A stretch of 17,304 bases of DNA, taken from contig NZ_CAMIBP010000042.1 in NCBI RefSeq assembly GCF_946223165.1, positions 1 through 17,304 of the forward strand, given 5' to 3'. Position 1 is the stretch's first letter. Each line of letters begins with the position of its first letter. The notes under the pieces are model-generated. The model was not told the origin of the DNA. It made no database searches and worked only from the letters and a program-made list of their open reading frames with translations. Below are positions 7,512-15,097 of this stretch, piece by piece. The position numbers and the translations under genes were made by a program. The DNA is from an uncultured Corynebacterium sp. (GTDB taxonomy: Bacteria; Actinomycetota; Actinomycetes; Mycobacteriales; Mycobacteriaceae).

Positions 7512-7718
7512 ATGAGTGATTTTGAGAACAAGAAGGACGAACTGCTGGGCTCCGCTAAGGAGAAGGTCGGTGAGGCCACCGGAAACGAGAGCCTCGAGAA
7601 CGAAGGCAAGGCGGATCAGGTCAAGGCCGGCGCCAAGGAGAAGCTGGAAGACGCCGCGGACGCGGTGAAGGACAAGGCCAACGAGGTGCTTGGCAATCTC
7701 AAGGATTCCAGGGAGTAG
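7512..7718 (+). CDS. CsbD-family small stress protein
   Basis: A 68-residue, highly charged, Lys/Glu/Ala-rich protein lacking Cys, Trp and TM segments. The repeated pattern KKDELLGSAKEKVGEATG (7-24) and GKADQVKAGAKEKLEDAA (32-49) is the CsbD motif, forming short amphipathic helices with low intrinsic order. CsbD proteins accumulate in general stress or stationary phase in many bacteria, but no molecular activity is agreed. It is monocistronic here, placed between tadA and the tRNA gene. Confidence 0.88.
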   Translation: MSDFENKKDELLGSAKEKVGEATGNESLENEGKADQVKAGAKEKLEDAADAVKDKANEVLGNLKDSRE

Positions 7719-7727
7719 CTCGGGATT

Positions 7728-7755
7728 TTGTGCGCCGCGCCGCCTGCTTTAAGCT
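7728..7755 (+). promoter_or_regulatory. Promoter of tRNA-Ser
   Basis: TTGTGC (7728-7733) and TAAGCT (7750-7755), 16 bases apart, place the transcription start a few bases before the mature tRNA 5' end at 7763. Confidence 0.45.
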
Positions 7756-7762
7756 GGTTGGC

Positions 7763-7853
7763 GGTGGCGTGTCCGAGCGGCCGAAGGTGCTCGCCTCGAA
7801 AGCGAGTGTTGGGTAACCCCCAACCGCGGGTTCAAATCCCGCCGCCACCGCCA
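7763..7853 (+). tRNA. tRNA-Ser (anticodon CGA)
   Basis: A class II tRNA. Acceptor strands GGTGGCG (7763-7769) and CGCCACC (7843-7849) pair fully, followed by discriminator G7850 and an encoded CCA (7851-7853). The anticodon stem CTCGC/GCGAG encloses loop CTCGAAA, giving anticodon CGA for serine UCG codons. A long variable arm (TGTTGGG, TAA, then CCCCAAC) is diagnostic of serine, and the T-loop TTCAAAT is standard. No integrated element abuts this tRNA; the accessory DNA in the window starts 3.9 kb away, after tgt. Confidence 0.97.
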
Positions 7854-7855
7854 TG

Positions 7856-7890
7856 AGCCCCATTCTGTTTGCGCAGGTTGGGGCTTTTTT
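7856..7890 (+). terminator. Rho-independent terminator of tRNA-Ser
   Basis: AGCCCCA (7856-7862) pairs with TGGGGCT (7879-7885) across a 16-base loop and is followed directly by a T run to 7890. Confidence 0.85.
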
Positions 7891-7991
7891 CATGCGTCCG
7901 CTACACTGTGGGGGTCAACTAGTGGGGCGCATGTGATCATCAATGGTCCCCCATGACCGCGCCGCCACACCATGAGAGAGGACACCACCGC

Positions 7992-10439
7992 GTGGCAAAA
8001 CTGCTGTACCGCCTGGGGCACTGGGCCTTCCTCAACAGGTGGAAGGTCATCGTGGCCTGGATCCTCATCCTCGCCGCTACGGGTGGTGCCACCGCGGCGC
8101 TCATGAAGTCCATGACGTCGGAATACTCCATCAAGGGCACCCCGGCCATCAACGCCACCTACCGCGCCATGGAGCTCTTCCCGGAAAACGGCAACCCCGC
8201 CAACTCGCCCAGCGTCAACCTCGTATTCAAGGCTCCGGAGGGGGAGAAGCTTTCGGACGGGGACAACAAGCAGGCCGTCCAGGACGTGGTGGACTACATC
8301 GCGGACAACCTCGATATCCCGGTGGGCAGCCAGCAGCGCTGGGGCAACCCGCTCGACGTCGGCCCGGCCCTGCAGCAGTTGATCATCGATCAGTTCACCT
8401 CCATGGGCCTGCCGGAGGAGACCGCGCGCGCGGACGCGGACAACCTGGCCCTGGTCAACGAGGATGAGACCATCGCGTACACCACGTTCGACTTCGACGC
8501 GGAGAACCCCTACACGGTGGAGCAGGCGGACAAGGACGTCGTCACCGCGGCCATGAACATCGGCCGCGAGGAGGGCCTGACCGTGGAGGCAGGCGGCGCC
8601 GGCTTCGGCGACGAGATCGCCGTGAACTCCACCTCCGAGGTGATCGGCCTGGCCGTGGCCTTCCTGGTGCTCATCTTCACCTTTGGCTCGCTGGTCTCCT
8701 CGGGCATGCCGCTCATCTCCGCCGTCGTCGGCGTGGGCCTGGGCGCCCTGGGCGTCATGATTGCCACCCACTGGGTGGAGCTCAACAACCTGACCCCGGT
8801 GCTGGCCATCATGATCGGTCTGGCCGTGGGCATCGACTACGCGCTGTTTATCATGTCGCGCTACCGCCAGGAGCGCGAGCGCATGTCGGGTCCGGAGGCC
8901 GCCGGCATGGCCGTCGGCACGGCGGGCTCCTCCGTGGTCTTCGCCGGCACCACCGTCTTCGTCGCGCTCTTCGCGCTCCTCGTGGCCAATATCGGCTTCC
9001 TTACCGCCATGGGCCTGGCCGCGGCGGGCACCGTCTTCATGGCCGTGCTCGTGGCGCTCACCCTCGTCCCGGCGCTGCTGGGACTGGCGGGCGATAAGGC
9101 CTTCGCCGGCCGCATTCCGGGCATCGCTGGCAACCCCACGCGCAAGGGCACGCGCCGCGCGAAGGCCACGATGGGCAACCGCTGGGTCCGCTTCGTGCAG
9201 AAGGTCCCGGCGCTGGCCATGGCCGTGGTCGTGCTGGGCCTGGGCGCGCTGTCCGCGCCGATCCTCCACATGGAGCTGGCCCTGCCCAATGACACCACGT
9301 CCAACCCGGACACCACGCAACGCAAGGCCGCGGATCTTCTTTCCGAGGGCTTCGGCGCCGGCATCAACGGCCCGTTCATGGCCGTCATCAACGCCGCCGA
9401 CGCCAACCCGGACGCCGCCGCGCTTCAGCCGCTCATCTCCGCGCAGACCGAGGGCACGGAGCAGGAAAAGGCCGCCTTCGCCACCTTCATGTATGCCAAC
9501 CAGCAGCTCAACCAGGTGGGCGGCGTCAAGCACGCCCAGCTCGTGGCGCTGTCTCAGGACAAGATGGCGGTGGAGATCATGATCTCGCCCACCACCTCGC
9601 CCACAGATGAGTACACGGTTGGCACCGCCACGGCGCTGCGCTCTGCGAACGAAGAGATCGCTGACGCCACCGGCGCGGAGGTCGGCATGACGGGCCTGAC
9701 CGCCGTCCAGCTCGACATCACCGAGCGCCTCGAGGCCGCCATGACCCCCTACCTGGCCATCGTCGTGGGCCTGGCCATCCTGTTGTTGCTCCTCGTCTTC
9801 CGCTCGATCCTCGTCCCCATCGTCGCAGGCCTGGGCTTCTTGCTCTCCGTGGGCGGCGCCTTCGGCATGACGGTGCTGGTCTGGCAGGACGGCTTCACCG
9901 GGCTCGTGCCCGCGCCGGGCCCGCTCATTTCCTTCATGCCCATCTTCCTCATCGGCGTGACTTTCGGCCTGGCCATGGACTACCAAGTCTTCCTCGTCAC
10001 CCGCATGCGCGAACACATCTCCCGTTTCCCCCAGGGCACCGGCGGCCGTTACAGCAAGTACAACGCTGTGGATGAGGCCACCATCGCCGGCTTTACCCAG
10101 GGTGCGCGCGTGGTCACCGCCGCGGCGATCATCATGATCTCCGTCTTCGTGGCGTTTATTAACCAGCCGCTGCCGTTCATTCAGATCTTCGGCTTCGCCC
10201 TGGCCTGCGGCGTCCTCTTCGATGCCTTCTTCGTCCGCATGACGCTCGTGCCCGCCACGATGTTCCTCATGGGCCGCGCCACGTGGTGGATGCCAAAATG
10301 GTTGGACACGATCCTGCCCACCCTCGACATCGAGGGCACCGCCCTGGAGGCGGAGTGGGAGGAACGCCACCAGTACACTAAGGCCCATGACGCCGAAGAC
10401 CCCGCAGCAGACCCCGCAGCACCAACCACCCCTGCTTGA
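7992..10439 (+). CDS. MMPL/RND-family membrane exporter
   Basis: An 815-residue transporter of the MmpL type, probably driven by the proton gradient and moving lipids or hydrophobic compounds out. The layout is duplicated: one TM helix, an extracytoplasmic domain (about 40-210), five TM helices, then the same again (TM near 405-425, loop about 430-585, TMs to about 760). The paired Asp-Tyr proton-relay motifs are present in both halves: GIDYALF (Asp282, Tyr283) and AMDYQVF (Asp663, Tyr664). GTG 7992 is preferred since AGAGAGGA (7975-7982) lies nine bases upstream and the family starts with this LLYRLG-type sequence; ATG 7953 adds 13 atypical residues. TACACT at 7902-7907 could be its -10. The substrate is not assignable: the mycolate exporters of corynebacteria belong here, but so do many generic members. 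Confidence 0.9.
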   Translation: MAKLLYRLGHWAFLNRWKVIVAWILILAATGGATAALMKSMTSEYSIKGTPAINATYRAMELFPENGNPANSPSVNLVFKAPEGEKLSDGDNKQAVQDVVDYIADNLDIPVGSQQRWGNPLDVGPALQQLIIDQFTSMGLPEETARADADNLALVNEDETIAYTTFDFDAENPYTVEQADKDVVTAAMNIGREEGLTVEAGGAGFGDEIAVNSTSEVIGLAVAFLVLIFTFGSLVSSGMPLISAVVGVGLGALGVMIATHWVELNNLTPVLAIMIGLAVGIDYALFIMSRYRQERERMSGPEAAGMAVGTAGSSVVFAGTTVFVALFALLVANIGFLTAMGLAAAGTVFMAVLVALTLVPALLGLAGDKAFAGRIPGIAGNPTRKGTRRAKATMGNRWVRFVQKVPALAMAVVVLGLGALSAPILHMELALPNDTTSNPDTTQRKAADLLSEGFGAGINGPFMAVINAADANPDAAALQPLISAQTEGTEQEKAAFATFMYANQQLNQVGGVKHAQLVALSQDKMAVEIMISPTTSPTDEYTVGTATALRSANEEIADATGAEVGMTGLTAVQLDITERLEAAMTPYLAIVVGLAILLLLLVFRSILVPIVAGLGFLLSVGGAFGMTVLVWQDGFTGLVPAPGPLISFMPIFLIGVTFGLAMDYQVFLVTRMREHISRFPQGTGGRYSKYNAVDEATIAGFTQGARVVTAAAIIMISVFVAFINQPLPFIQIFGFALACGVLFDAFFVRMTLVPATMFLMGRATWWMPKWLDTILPTLDIEGTALEAEWEERHQYTKAHDAEDPAADPAAPTTPA

Positions 10440-11706
10440 TACGGACCTTTCCTTCGAGGTCGGCACTACGCTTGCCGATGCCGCCCCGTCCGTCGCTGGC
10501 CCCGGCAAGCACGGCCGCACCGGCGTCATCCATACCCCGCACGGTGACATCCAGACCCCGGCCTTTATCCCGGTGGCCACGAAGGCCACGGTCAAGACTT
10601 TGACCCCGGAACAGATCCGGTCCACCGGCGCACAGGCTATCCTGTCCAACGCCTACCACCTGTACCTGCAGCCCGGCCACGACATCGTGGATGAGGCCGG
10701 CGGCGTCGCCACGTTTGAGAACTGGCACGGCCCCACATACACGGACTCCGGCGGATTCCAGGTCATGTCCCTGGGCGTGGGTTTCAAGAAGGTCCTGGCT
10801 ATGGACGTCGCCAACCTCACCGAGGGCGACGTCCGCGCCGCCAAGAAGGAGCGCATGGCCCAGGTGGACGAGGACGGCGTGGACTTCAAGTCCGTCATCG
10901 ACGGCTCCAAGCATCGCTTCACGCCTGAGGTCTCCATGCAGATCCAGCACGGCCTAGGCGCGGACATCATGTTCGCCTTTGACGAGCTCACCACGCTGGT
11001 GGACACCCGCCAGTACCAGGAGGAGTCCGTGGCGCGCACGCACCGCTGGGCGCAGCGCTGCCTGGATGAGCACGACCGCCTCACCAAGGCCCGCGTCGGC
11101 AAGCCGCGCCAGTCACTGTGGGGCGTGGTGCAGGGCGCCCAGTACGAGGACCTGCGCCGCCAGGCCGCCCGCGGGCTGGTGCAACTGTCCGATGCCGCCG
11201 AGGCCGCCGGCCTGCGCGGTTTCGGCGGGTTCGGCATCGGCGGCGCCTTAGAGAAGGAAAACCTGGGCACCATCGTCGGTTGGGTCTGCGACGAGCTGCC
11301 CGCTACCAAGCCTCGTCACCTGCTGGGCATCTCTGAGCCCGACGATCTCTTCACCGCGATTGAGGCCGGCGCCGATACCTTCGACTGCGTGGCGCCCACC
11401 CGCCTGGGCCGCCGCGGCGGCGTCTATACCCTCGACGGCCGTATGAACCTCACCGCCGCCCGCTTCAAGCGCGACTTCACCGGAATCGACGAGGAGTTCG
11501 GCGGCTACGTCTCTGAGAACTACACCCGTGCCTACATCCACCACCTGCTCAAGGCCCACGAGTTCCTGGCCGGCACCCTGTGCACCATCCACAACCTGGA
11601 GTTCATGATCCGCCTGGTGGACAACATTCGCGACTCCATCAACGGTGGGTACTACGAGGCGTACAGAGATCATTTCCTAGCTCGGTATTACTCAGTCAAG
11701 GATTAG
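10387..11706 (+). CDS. tgt: tRNA-guanine transglycosylase, variant lacking the zinc cysteines
   Basis: A 439-residue TIM-barrel enzyme that swaps G34 in tRNA-Tyr/His/Asn/Asp for queuine or a precursor. Catalytic residues are intact: TDSGGFQVMS (Asp120), FDE (Asp199) and TFDCVAPTR (Asp333, the expected nucleophile). Two parts deviate. The zinc motif, normally C-x-C-Y-x-C-x-N-Y, reads FGGYVSENY (371-379), with Phe, Gly and Ser for the three Cys, though the later ligand His402 remains. The base-pocket loop reads GGALEKE (285-291) where GGLAVGE is usual, and an extra segment sits at about 131-160. The start overlaps the MMPL gene by 53 bases and has only a weak ribosome site. The last 15 or so codons are AT-richer, at the edge of the accessory DNA. 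Confidence 0.88.
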   Translation: MTPKTPQQTPQHQPPLLDTDLSFEVGTTLADAAPSVAGPGKHGRTGVIHTPHGDIQTPAFIPVATKATVKTLTPEQIRSTGAQAILSNAYHLYLQPGHDIVDEAGGVATFENWHGPTYTDSGGFQVMSLGVGFKKVLAMDVANLTEGDVRAAKKERMAQVDEDGVDFKSVIDGSKHRFTPEVSMQIQHGLGADIMFAFDELTTLVDTRQYQEESVARTHRWAQRCLDEHDRLTKARVGKPRQSLWGVVQGAQYEDLRRQAARGLVQLSDAAEAAGLRGFGGFGIGGALEKENLGTIVGWVCDELPATKPRHLLGISEPDDLFTAIEAGADTFDCVAPTRLGRRGGVYTLDGRMNLTAARFKRDFTGIDEEFGGYVSENYTRAYIHHLLKAHEFLAGTLCTIHNLEFMIRLVDNIRDSINGGYYEAYRDHFLARYYSVKD

Positions 11707-11741
11707 AACAACGTCTCCGTGTTTGCTTTGCCGGAGTACAA

Positions 11742-11765
11742 GTGAGCATTTTCTCCATGTAGCTA
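11742..11765 (+). repeat. Dispersed GAGCATT...TGTAGCTA motif (one of three or four copies)
   Basis: GTGAGCATT (11742-11750) then TGTAGCTA (11758-11765). A similar pair is at 5067-5086 (GTGAGCATT, then TGTAGCTA after three bases), a looser one at 16445-16468 (GGCATG, then TGTAGCTA), and TGTAGCTA alone follows GGTGCTTT at 12295-12302. It may be the end of an insertion element. Confidence 0.35.
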
Positions 11766-11840
11766 CAAAATTTCTTTGGGTTTTGTGCAAAAGCTGGAGT
11801 TTTGTTGCGACCGGCTATTTGGTAGCAGTGTCGTGACTAT

Positions 11841-11924
11841 CCGGTAGCGCTTCACGGTCACGTCCACCGTGCCGTAACCAGAGTTGACGGTTTTGGTGCA
11901 CGAACCGTTGCGGTGATTGCTGCT
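11841..11924 (-). pseudogene. Fragment resembling an IS256-family (mutator) transposase
   Basis: The minus strand reads SSNHRNGSCTKTVNSGYG and then TVDVTVKRYR, matching the N-terminal IS256-type pattern N-x-R-N-G ... K-T-V ... Y-G-x-V-x-x-x-V-P-R-D-R, with the final PRDR degraded to KRYR. A stop lies immediately before (11925-11927), and the frame wanders to a stop at 11763 without further similarity. Only some 28 codons remain, so it is a dead remnant. The match is by motif memory, not by search. Confidence 0.45.
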
Positions 11925-12095
11925 CTAAACCAAGCCCCCGCACACAAAGAGACGGACATTCTCCAATGATGTAGCTTTATGGCTTCACGATGAGGGTGCA
12001 GCCGGACGCCTTTTCAAGACCACCAGTTGGTAGTAATCTATGTTTGTTAGATCGAAGGCAACCAATGAAGTGCGCGGCTGCGTCATCCAATTCAA

Positions 12096-12242
12096 AACAC
12101 GTTCTACAGCAGCTCTAGCACACCAAGCAAAGCCACCAGCAACGAACGTAAAACACTCGCCACCATGGGACGCAAAGGCAGACAAAAAGCCGCACACGCT
12201 AAAACAGACCCTGATGGTAAATATGCACAAGCGTCTTGCTGA
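12096..12242 (+). pseudogene. Fragment resembling a corynebacterial plasmid replication protein
   Basis: The frame reads ERKTLATMGRKGRQKAAH then AKTDPDGKYAQA before a TGA at 12240. The pattern TLA-x-MGRKGG-x-KAA-x-RW ... YAQ occurs in Rep proteins of corynebacterial plasmids, as I recall. A stop at 12066 cuts the frame upstream, so only the piece remains. Together with the relaxase fragment at the right end it points to plasmid-derived DNA. Low to moderate confidence. Confidence 0.35.
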
Positions 12243-12270
12243 TCCGAATGCTCTGCGACGGAGCCGCGGA

Positions 12271-12295
12271 AAGGAGCCCGAGGACGGGTGCTTTT
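12271..12295 (+). terminator. Possible weak terminator after the rep-like fragment
   Basis: CCCG (12277-12280) and CGGG (12285-12288) pair around AGGA. The flanks can extend imperfectly with bulges, and TTTT follows at 12292-12295. Weak; listed for completeness. Confidence 0.25.
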
Positions 12296-12365
12296 GTAGC
12301 TATAGATATTTTGGCACAGACGGGAGAAATCCTGCCAGGTAGAGAGAATAGTAATGAACTCGGGA

Positions 12366-12491
12366 CTACTCGGCAGCATTAGCCAGTCGCTTAGTTTGGG
12401 ACACTGCCCCTAGTTCGGCGCATTCGAGCACCCATACTTCGCTGGTTCCGCGTTCTGCGGTTACTGTGTACGTCTTGGGTATTACCTCCAC
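12366..12491 (-). pseudogene. Truncated HicB-like antitoxin
   Basis: The minus-strand frame from GTG 12491 gives 41 residues including KTYTVTAERGTSEVWVLECA (6-25) and then ELGAVSQTKRLANAAE. This matches the N-terminal half of small actinobacterial HicB-type antitoxins, where TYTVTAERG is followed by a WVL(Q/E)C strand, GA(I/V)SQ and a helix. The frame stops right where the central helix should continue, so the DNA-binding half is missing. I found no HicA toxin frame next to it. Probably a dead remnant of a toxin-antitoxin pair carried by the same mobile DNA. Confidence 0.5.
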
Positions 12492-12733
12492 CAGCCTTTC
12501 CCTAAATCTTGGGAATATTGGTCGAAAAACTTATGAAGACCAGACTATGTACCATTTCAAATAGAACTGTCCAGCGCGCTAGCGAGAGTCAGAATCGCTC
12601 TATCTAAGAGGTCGGAGAACACAGGAGCGTAAAAAGGACTTAGGCCATATTAGAGCAAGCTGAATTATGTATATAGTCACCCCTCCTCCCTGTTGTGCCC
12701 AAGATGACGAGACGATACGCTCAAAATCGGCAC

Positions 12734-12739
12734 TACAAT
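12734..12739 (+). promoter_or_regulatory. -10 element (TACAAT) upstream of the six-gene unit
   Basis: TACAAT is one mismatch from the consensus and would start a transcript near 12746, just before the GGGAGA ribosome site (12753-12758) of the first gene. No clear -35 is visible. It is the best promoter candidate for the whole unit. Confidence 0.45.
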
Positions 12740-12763
12740 GAGAATGAGAGATGGGAGAATCGC

Positions 12764-13076
12764 GTGAGGCGCACCAGGACACTTGCGACGATAATTGCCG
12801 CTACTACTTTTGGGGGGCTTGTTCTTTTCTGCTTCACCTGCATTTGCGCAAGGGCAGGGATGTGATGCGATCAGCTTCCAGAACAACACAGCAACTGTGG
12901 ATTGCTACAACCTAGGTACAACAAAGACGGTTATCGCGACGCTAAATGTCGACTGTCAGCCGTGGACCCCTAATGTTAAAGACACAGCTTCTATTAGTCC
13001 TGGCGGATCGGTGACGCTTTCTGCATCCTGCTTCGGTTGGGGAAAGGCAGTCGGCGGCTCGGCGTCCGTGAGCTAG
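12764..13076 (+). CDS. Small secreted four-cysteine protein; frame broken at a run of six G
   Basis: From GTG 12764 (GGGAGA five bases upstream) the frame encodes VRRTRTLATIIAATTFGG, a textbook start of a signal peptide, and then runs out of phase. If one G of the G6 run (12812-12817) is skipped it continues as LFFSASPAFA, a perfect cleavage site, and into QGQGCDAISF. The mature part would be 75 residues with Cys at 5, 19, 36 and 61, no charged clusters and alternating beta-like segments, possibly two disulfides. As written, translation would need TTG 12795 and lose the basic n-region. I do not recognise the family. It heads an operon with an ABC transporter 22 bases downstream, so it may be the exported effector or a surface-binding partner. 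Confidence 0.6.
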
Positions 13077-13098
13077 AGCGAAAGAGAAGTCATAGCCA

Positions 13099-13806
13099 AT
13101 GTCACTAGTTCTGCATGGAGTAAACTTCTCCTACAATAAGAGGTCCTGCGGTTTAGTTGATGTAGATCTTAATGTAGGCCCAGGCATGACGGCTATTCTT
13201 GGGGCAAATGGTGCCGGAAAATCCACTCTCCTTCGTGTGCTGGCTACTGAGCTGCGCTGCTATTCTGGAAAAATCTCCTTTGATGGCACTCAGCTATCAA
13301 AATCTACCATCCGGGATTACAGAAAACTATCAGGCTGGGTACCGCAAAGTGAGATGATTCAGCCTGACGAAACACCTTTTCAATTTGTGTCAAAGGTAGC
13401 TTGGCTGCGCGGTTTAAGCGGGAAGAGGCTTGAACATGCCTCGCATGCTGCACTTGAACGTGTTTCTTTATCTGACGAAGCGGATATAAAGTCCAAAGAG
13501 CTATCCGGCGGCATGAAGCGCCGTGCAGCCATTGCTGCTGGGATTGTGCATAATCCGACATATCTTTTACTAGACGAGCCTACTGCGGGACTGGATCCCA
13601 CTCTCCGCGAGGGGCATATTAAACAGCTACGCGGTTTGGCTGACGATGGCGTACATGTACTCTTTAGTACACATGTTCCAACGGACTTGGAGGAAGCAGA
13701 TTATCTTATCGTAATGACAAACGGTAGCGTAATTCTCCATGCGCCCACAGAGGAGTTGAAGCAGGAACATGGATCAATTCAGAACGCATATCGCCAATTT
13801 TTTTGA
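13099..13806 (+). CDS. ABC transporter ATP-binding protein
   Basis: A 235-residue cytoplasmic ATPase. Walker A is GANGAGKST (35-43), the Q-loop Gln is near 83, the signature is LSGGM (135-139), Walker B is YLLLDE (155-160) and the H-loop His is at 192 (STH). It resembles the exporter/CcmA-like subfamily (peptide, antibiotic or lipid export and resistance) rather than an importer. The ATG at 13099 has AAGAGAAG upstream. Its 3' end overlaps the next gene by 38 bases, which links it to that membrane protein. AT-rich codon use unlike the core genes supports horizontal origin. Cargo unknown. Confidence 0.92.
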   Translation: MSLVLHGVNFSYNKRSCGLVDVDLNVGPGMTAILGANGAGKSTLLRVLATELRCYSGKISFDGTQLSKSTIRDYRKLSGWVPQSEMIQPDETPFQFVSKVAWLRGLSGKRLEHASHAALERVSLSDEADIKSKELSGGMKRRAAIAAGIVHNPTYLLLDEPTAGLDPTLREGHIKQLRGLADDGVHVLFSTHVPTDLEEADYLIVMTNGSVILHAPTEELKQEHGSIQNAYRQFF

Positions 13807-15097
13807 AATATCGCCTAGGAAATCTAGTCAAGCGAGCCAGAGGCTGATAGCCGTACTGGGAGGGCTGCTAGTATTAGTGGTGGCACTATTTCTCTACTCG
13901 CAATATGAGGTTGGGGACAGCTGGCCATCTTTTGATTCGGCCGTTAGGGATTTGTCTGCAATTACGGGTGTTGCCTTGACCGCGATACTATCTGACAGTA
14001 TAACGCGGTATGATGTTAACTTCATTAACTCCAATGCATACCGAAAAGCCGGCCTAATAAGATTGCAGTTCTTTTCTCCTGCAATATATATTATTGCTTC
14101 GTATTTGGCGTCAATCGCACTGTTCTACTTCATGTGTAGGGGTGGCGACGCTGGCGGCGATCCGTGGTACCTAGGCATTGCGTCCGGTATGGCTTGGGTA
14201 ATTATAGTTTGCCCTGCTATATCCGTATTCGTTTCTCTATTGCTTCAGGGGAAGAGAAGCTACTCTCTTCTATCCAGTATTGCTTTTTCCCTCTCTATAT
14301 TAGTAGCATCATACTTTTCCAACTTGATACCATTTCTTCCAAGACTTGGTGTCTTTTGGACTGATAATTTTGCAAGTTCACGCCCATGGGCGATCGGGGC
14401 ACAAGGGAGTCAGCTATCACTAACTGTGGTTGCCGCAGTCTTAACAATCTCCCTTCTATTTACACTATTAACGTGGTTGGCGTTTTACGCTCGGGTTCTG
14501 GGTGATTTTTCCCGTGTCTTGTTTCTCTTGGCCGGGGGGCTTGTTTTAACTTTAGGATCTGGCGTGCTAGTGAACGCAGTGTCAGGAAACTCATCTATAT
14601 TGACTCAGCGACCAAGTACGGATGAGCCGATTTGTATCGAGGACCATAATCATCAGGTTCGCTTTTGCGGATGGCCGGAGGACGGTGATGTTATAGAAAG
14701 GATGGACGCATCATGGTCCGACTATGTGGATAAGTTGAATGAACTTGGAGTTCCCCTGGATTCTGAGGTTATCTCGGTTCAAGGCGTCCTTGAAGAACCT
14801 AATGTAGAGATTTCCGGAATATCGTTCAGGTCAACGTCATCAGCTTTTAAGCGTTCAACTACGGCGTTATTAAACGAAGACATTCAGGAATGCAGTAAAG
14901 CATTAAATCCCTCGGAAAAGGTGATTCTCCGTCAGCTTGCTGAATACATAGCAGATCGTTTGTCCGCCGATTTTGGAGATGGAAAGGGGAACTCTTCATT
15001 AACTTCGAATGACTCAAATCTTGTCAGTTCTAATATTCACCGTGACCTAACAAAAGTCGTTCGTGCGATAGAAGATTGCAATCCGAGTTCGGTATGA
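13769..15097 (+). CDS. Large membrane protein with C-terminal extracytoplasmic domain, presumed ABC partner
   Basis: A 442-residue protein with a short N-terminal cytoplasmic part, about seven TM helices (near 25-44, 64-78, 98-118, 135-158, 167-190, 215-240 and 247-270), and then a domain of about 165 residues. This domain holds two nearby cysteines in ICIEDHNHQVRFCGWPEDG (about 288-306), followed by a mixed helical region, and is predicted outside the membrane. I recognise no Pfam family with certainty; some Streptomyces ABC-linked membrane proteins have a comparable C-x(n)-WPE motif. Given the overlap with the ATPase it is most likely the permease subunit, with the tail acting as receptor or gate. 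ATG 13769 is the only credible start. Confidence 0.75.
   Translation: MDQFRTHIANFFEISPRKSSQASQRLIAVLGGLLVLVVALFLYSQYEVGDSWPSFDSAVRDLSAITGVALTAILSDSITRYDVNFINSNAYRKAGLIRLQFFSPAIYIIASYLASIALFYFMCRGGDAGGDPWYLGIASGMAWVIIVCPAISVFVSLLLQGKRSYSLLSSIAFSLSILVASYFSNLIPFLPRLGVFWTDNFASSRPWAIGAQGSQLSLTVVAAVLTISLLFTLLTWLAFYARVLGDFSRVLFLLAGGLVLTLGSGVLVNAVSGNSSILTQRPSTDEPICIEDHNHQVRFCGWPEDGDVIERMDASWSDYVDKLNELGVPLDSEVISVQGVLEEPNVEISGISFRSTSSAFKRSTTALLNEDIQECSKALNPSEKVILRQLAEYIADRLSADFGDGKGNSSLTSNDSNLVSSNIHRDLTKVVRAIEDCNPSSV

Larger units (their letters stand above)
11707..12763. other. Gene-poor stretch of decayed mobile DNA
   Basis: About one kilobase of visibly AT-richer sequence without an intact gene. 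It contains recognisable fragments (transposase-like, replication-protein-like, antitoxin-like) on both strands, each listed separately, and stops in all frames between them. This is typical of old plasmid or insertion-sequence remains at an insertion hot spot. Confidence 0.7.

Noticed and set aside
7992..10439. Naming the MMPL protein as a specific mycolate exporter (CmpL1/CmpL4)
   Set aside because: The neighbouring genes give no mycolate context and several MMPL members per corynebacterial genome are expected; the sequence alone does not decide.
7890..10649. A 919-codon open frame on the minus strand opposite the MMPL gene
   Set aside because: It is extremely His/Gly/Asp/Arg-rich and is the usual antisense shadow of a GC-rich gene; the plus-strand frame has clear MMPL motifs.
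11715..11736. CTCCG/CGGAG inverted repeat after tgt as a terminator
   Set aside because: The stem is only five base pairs with a large loop, and no T run follows.
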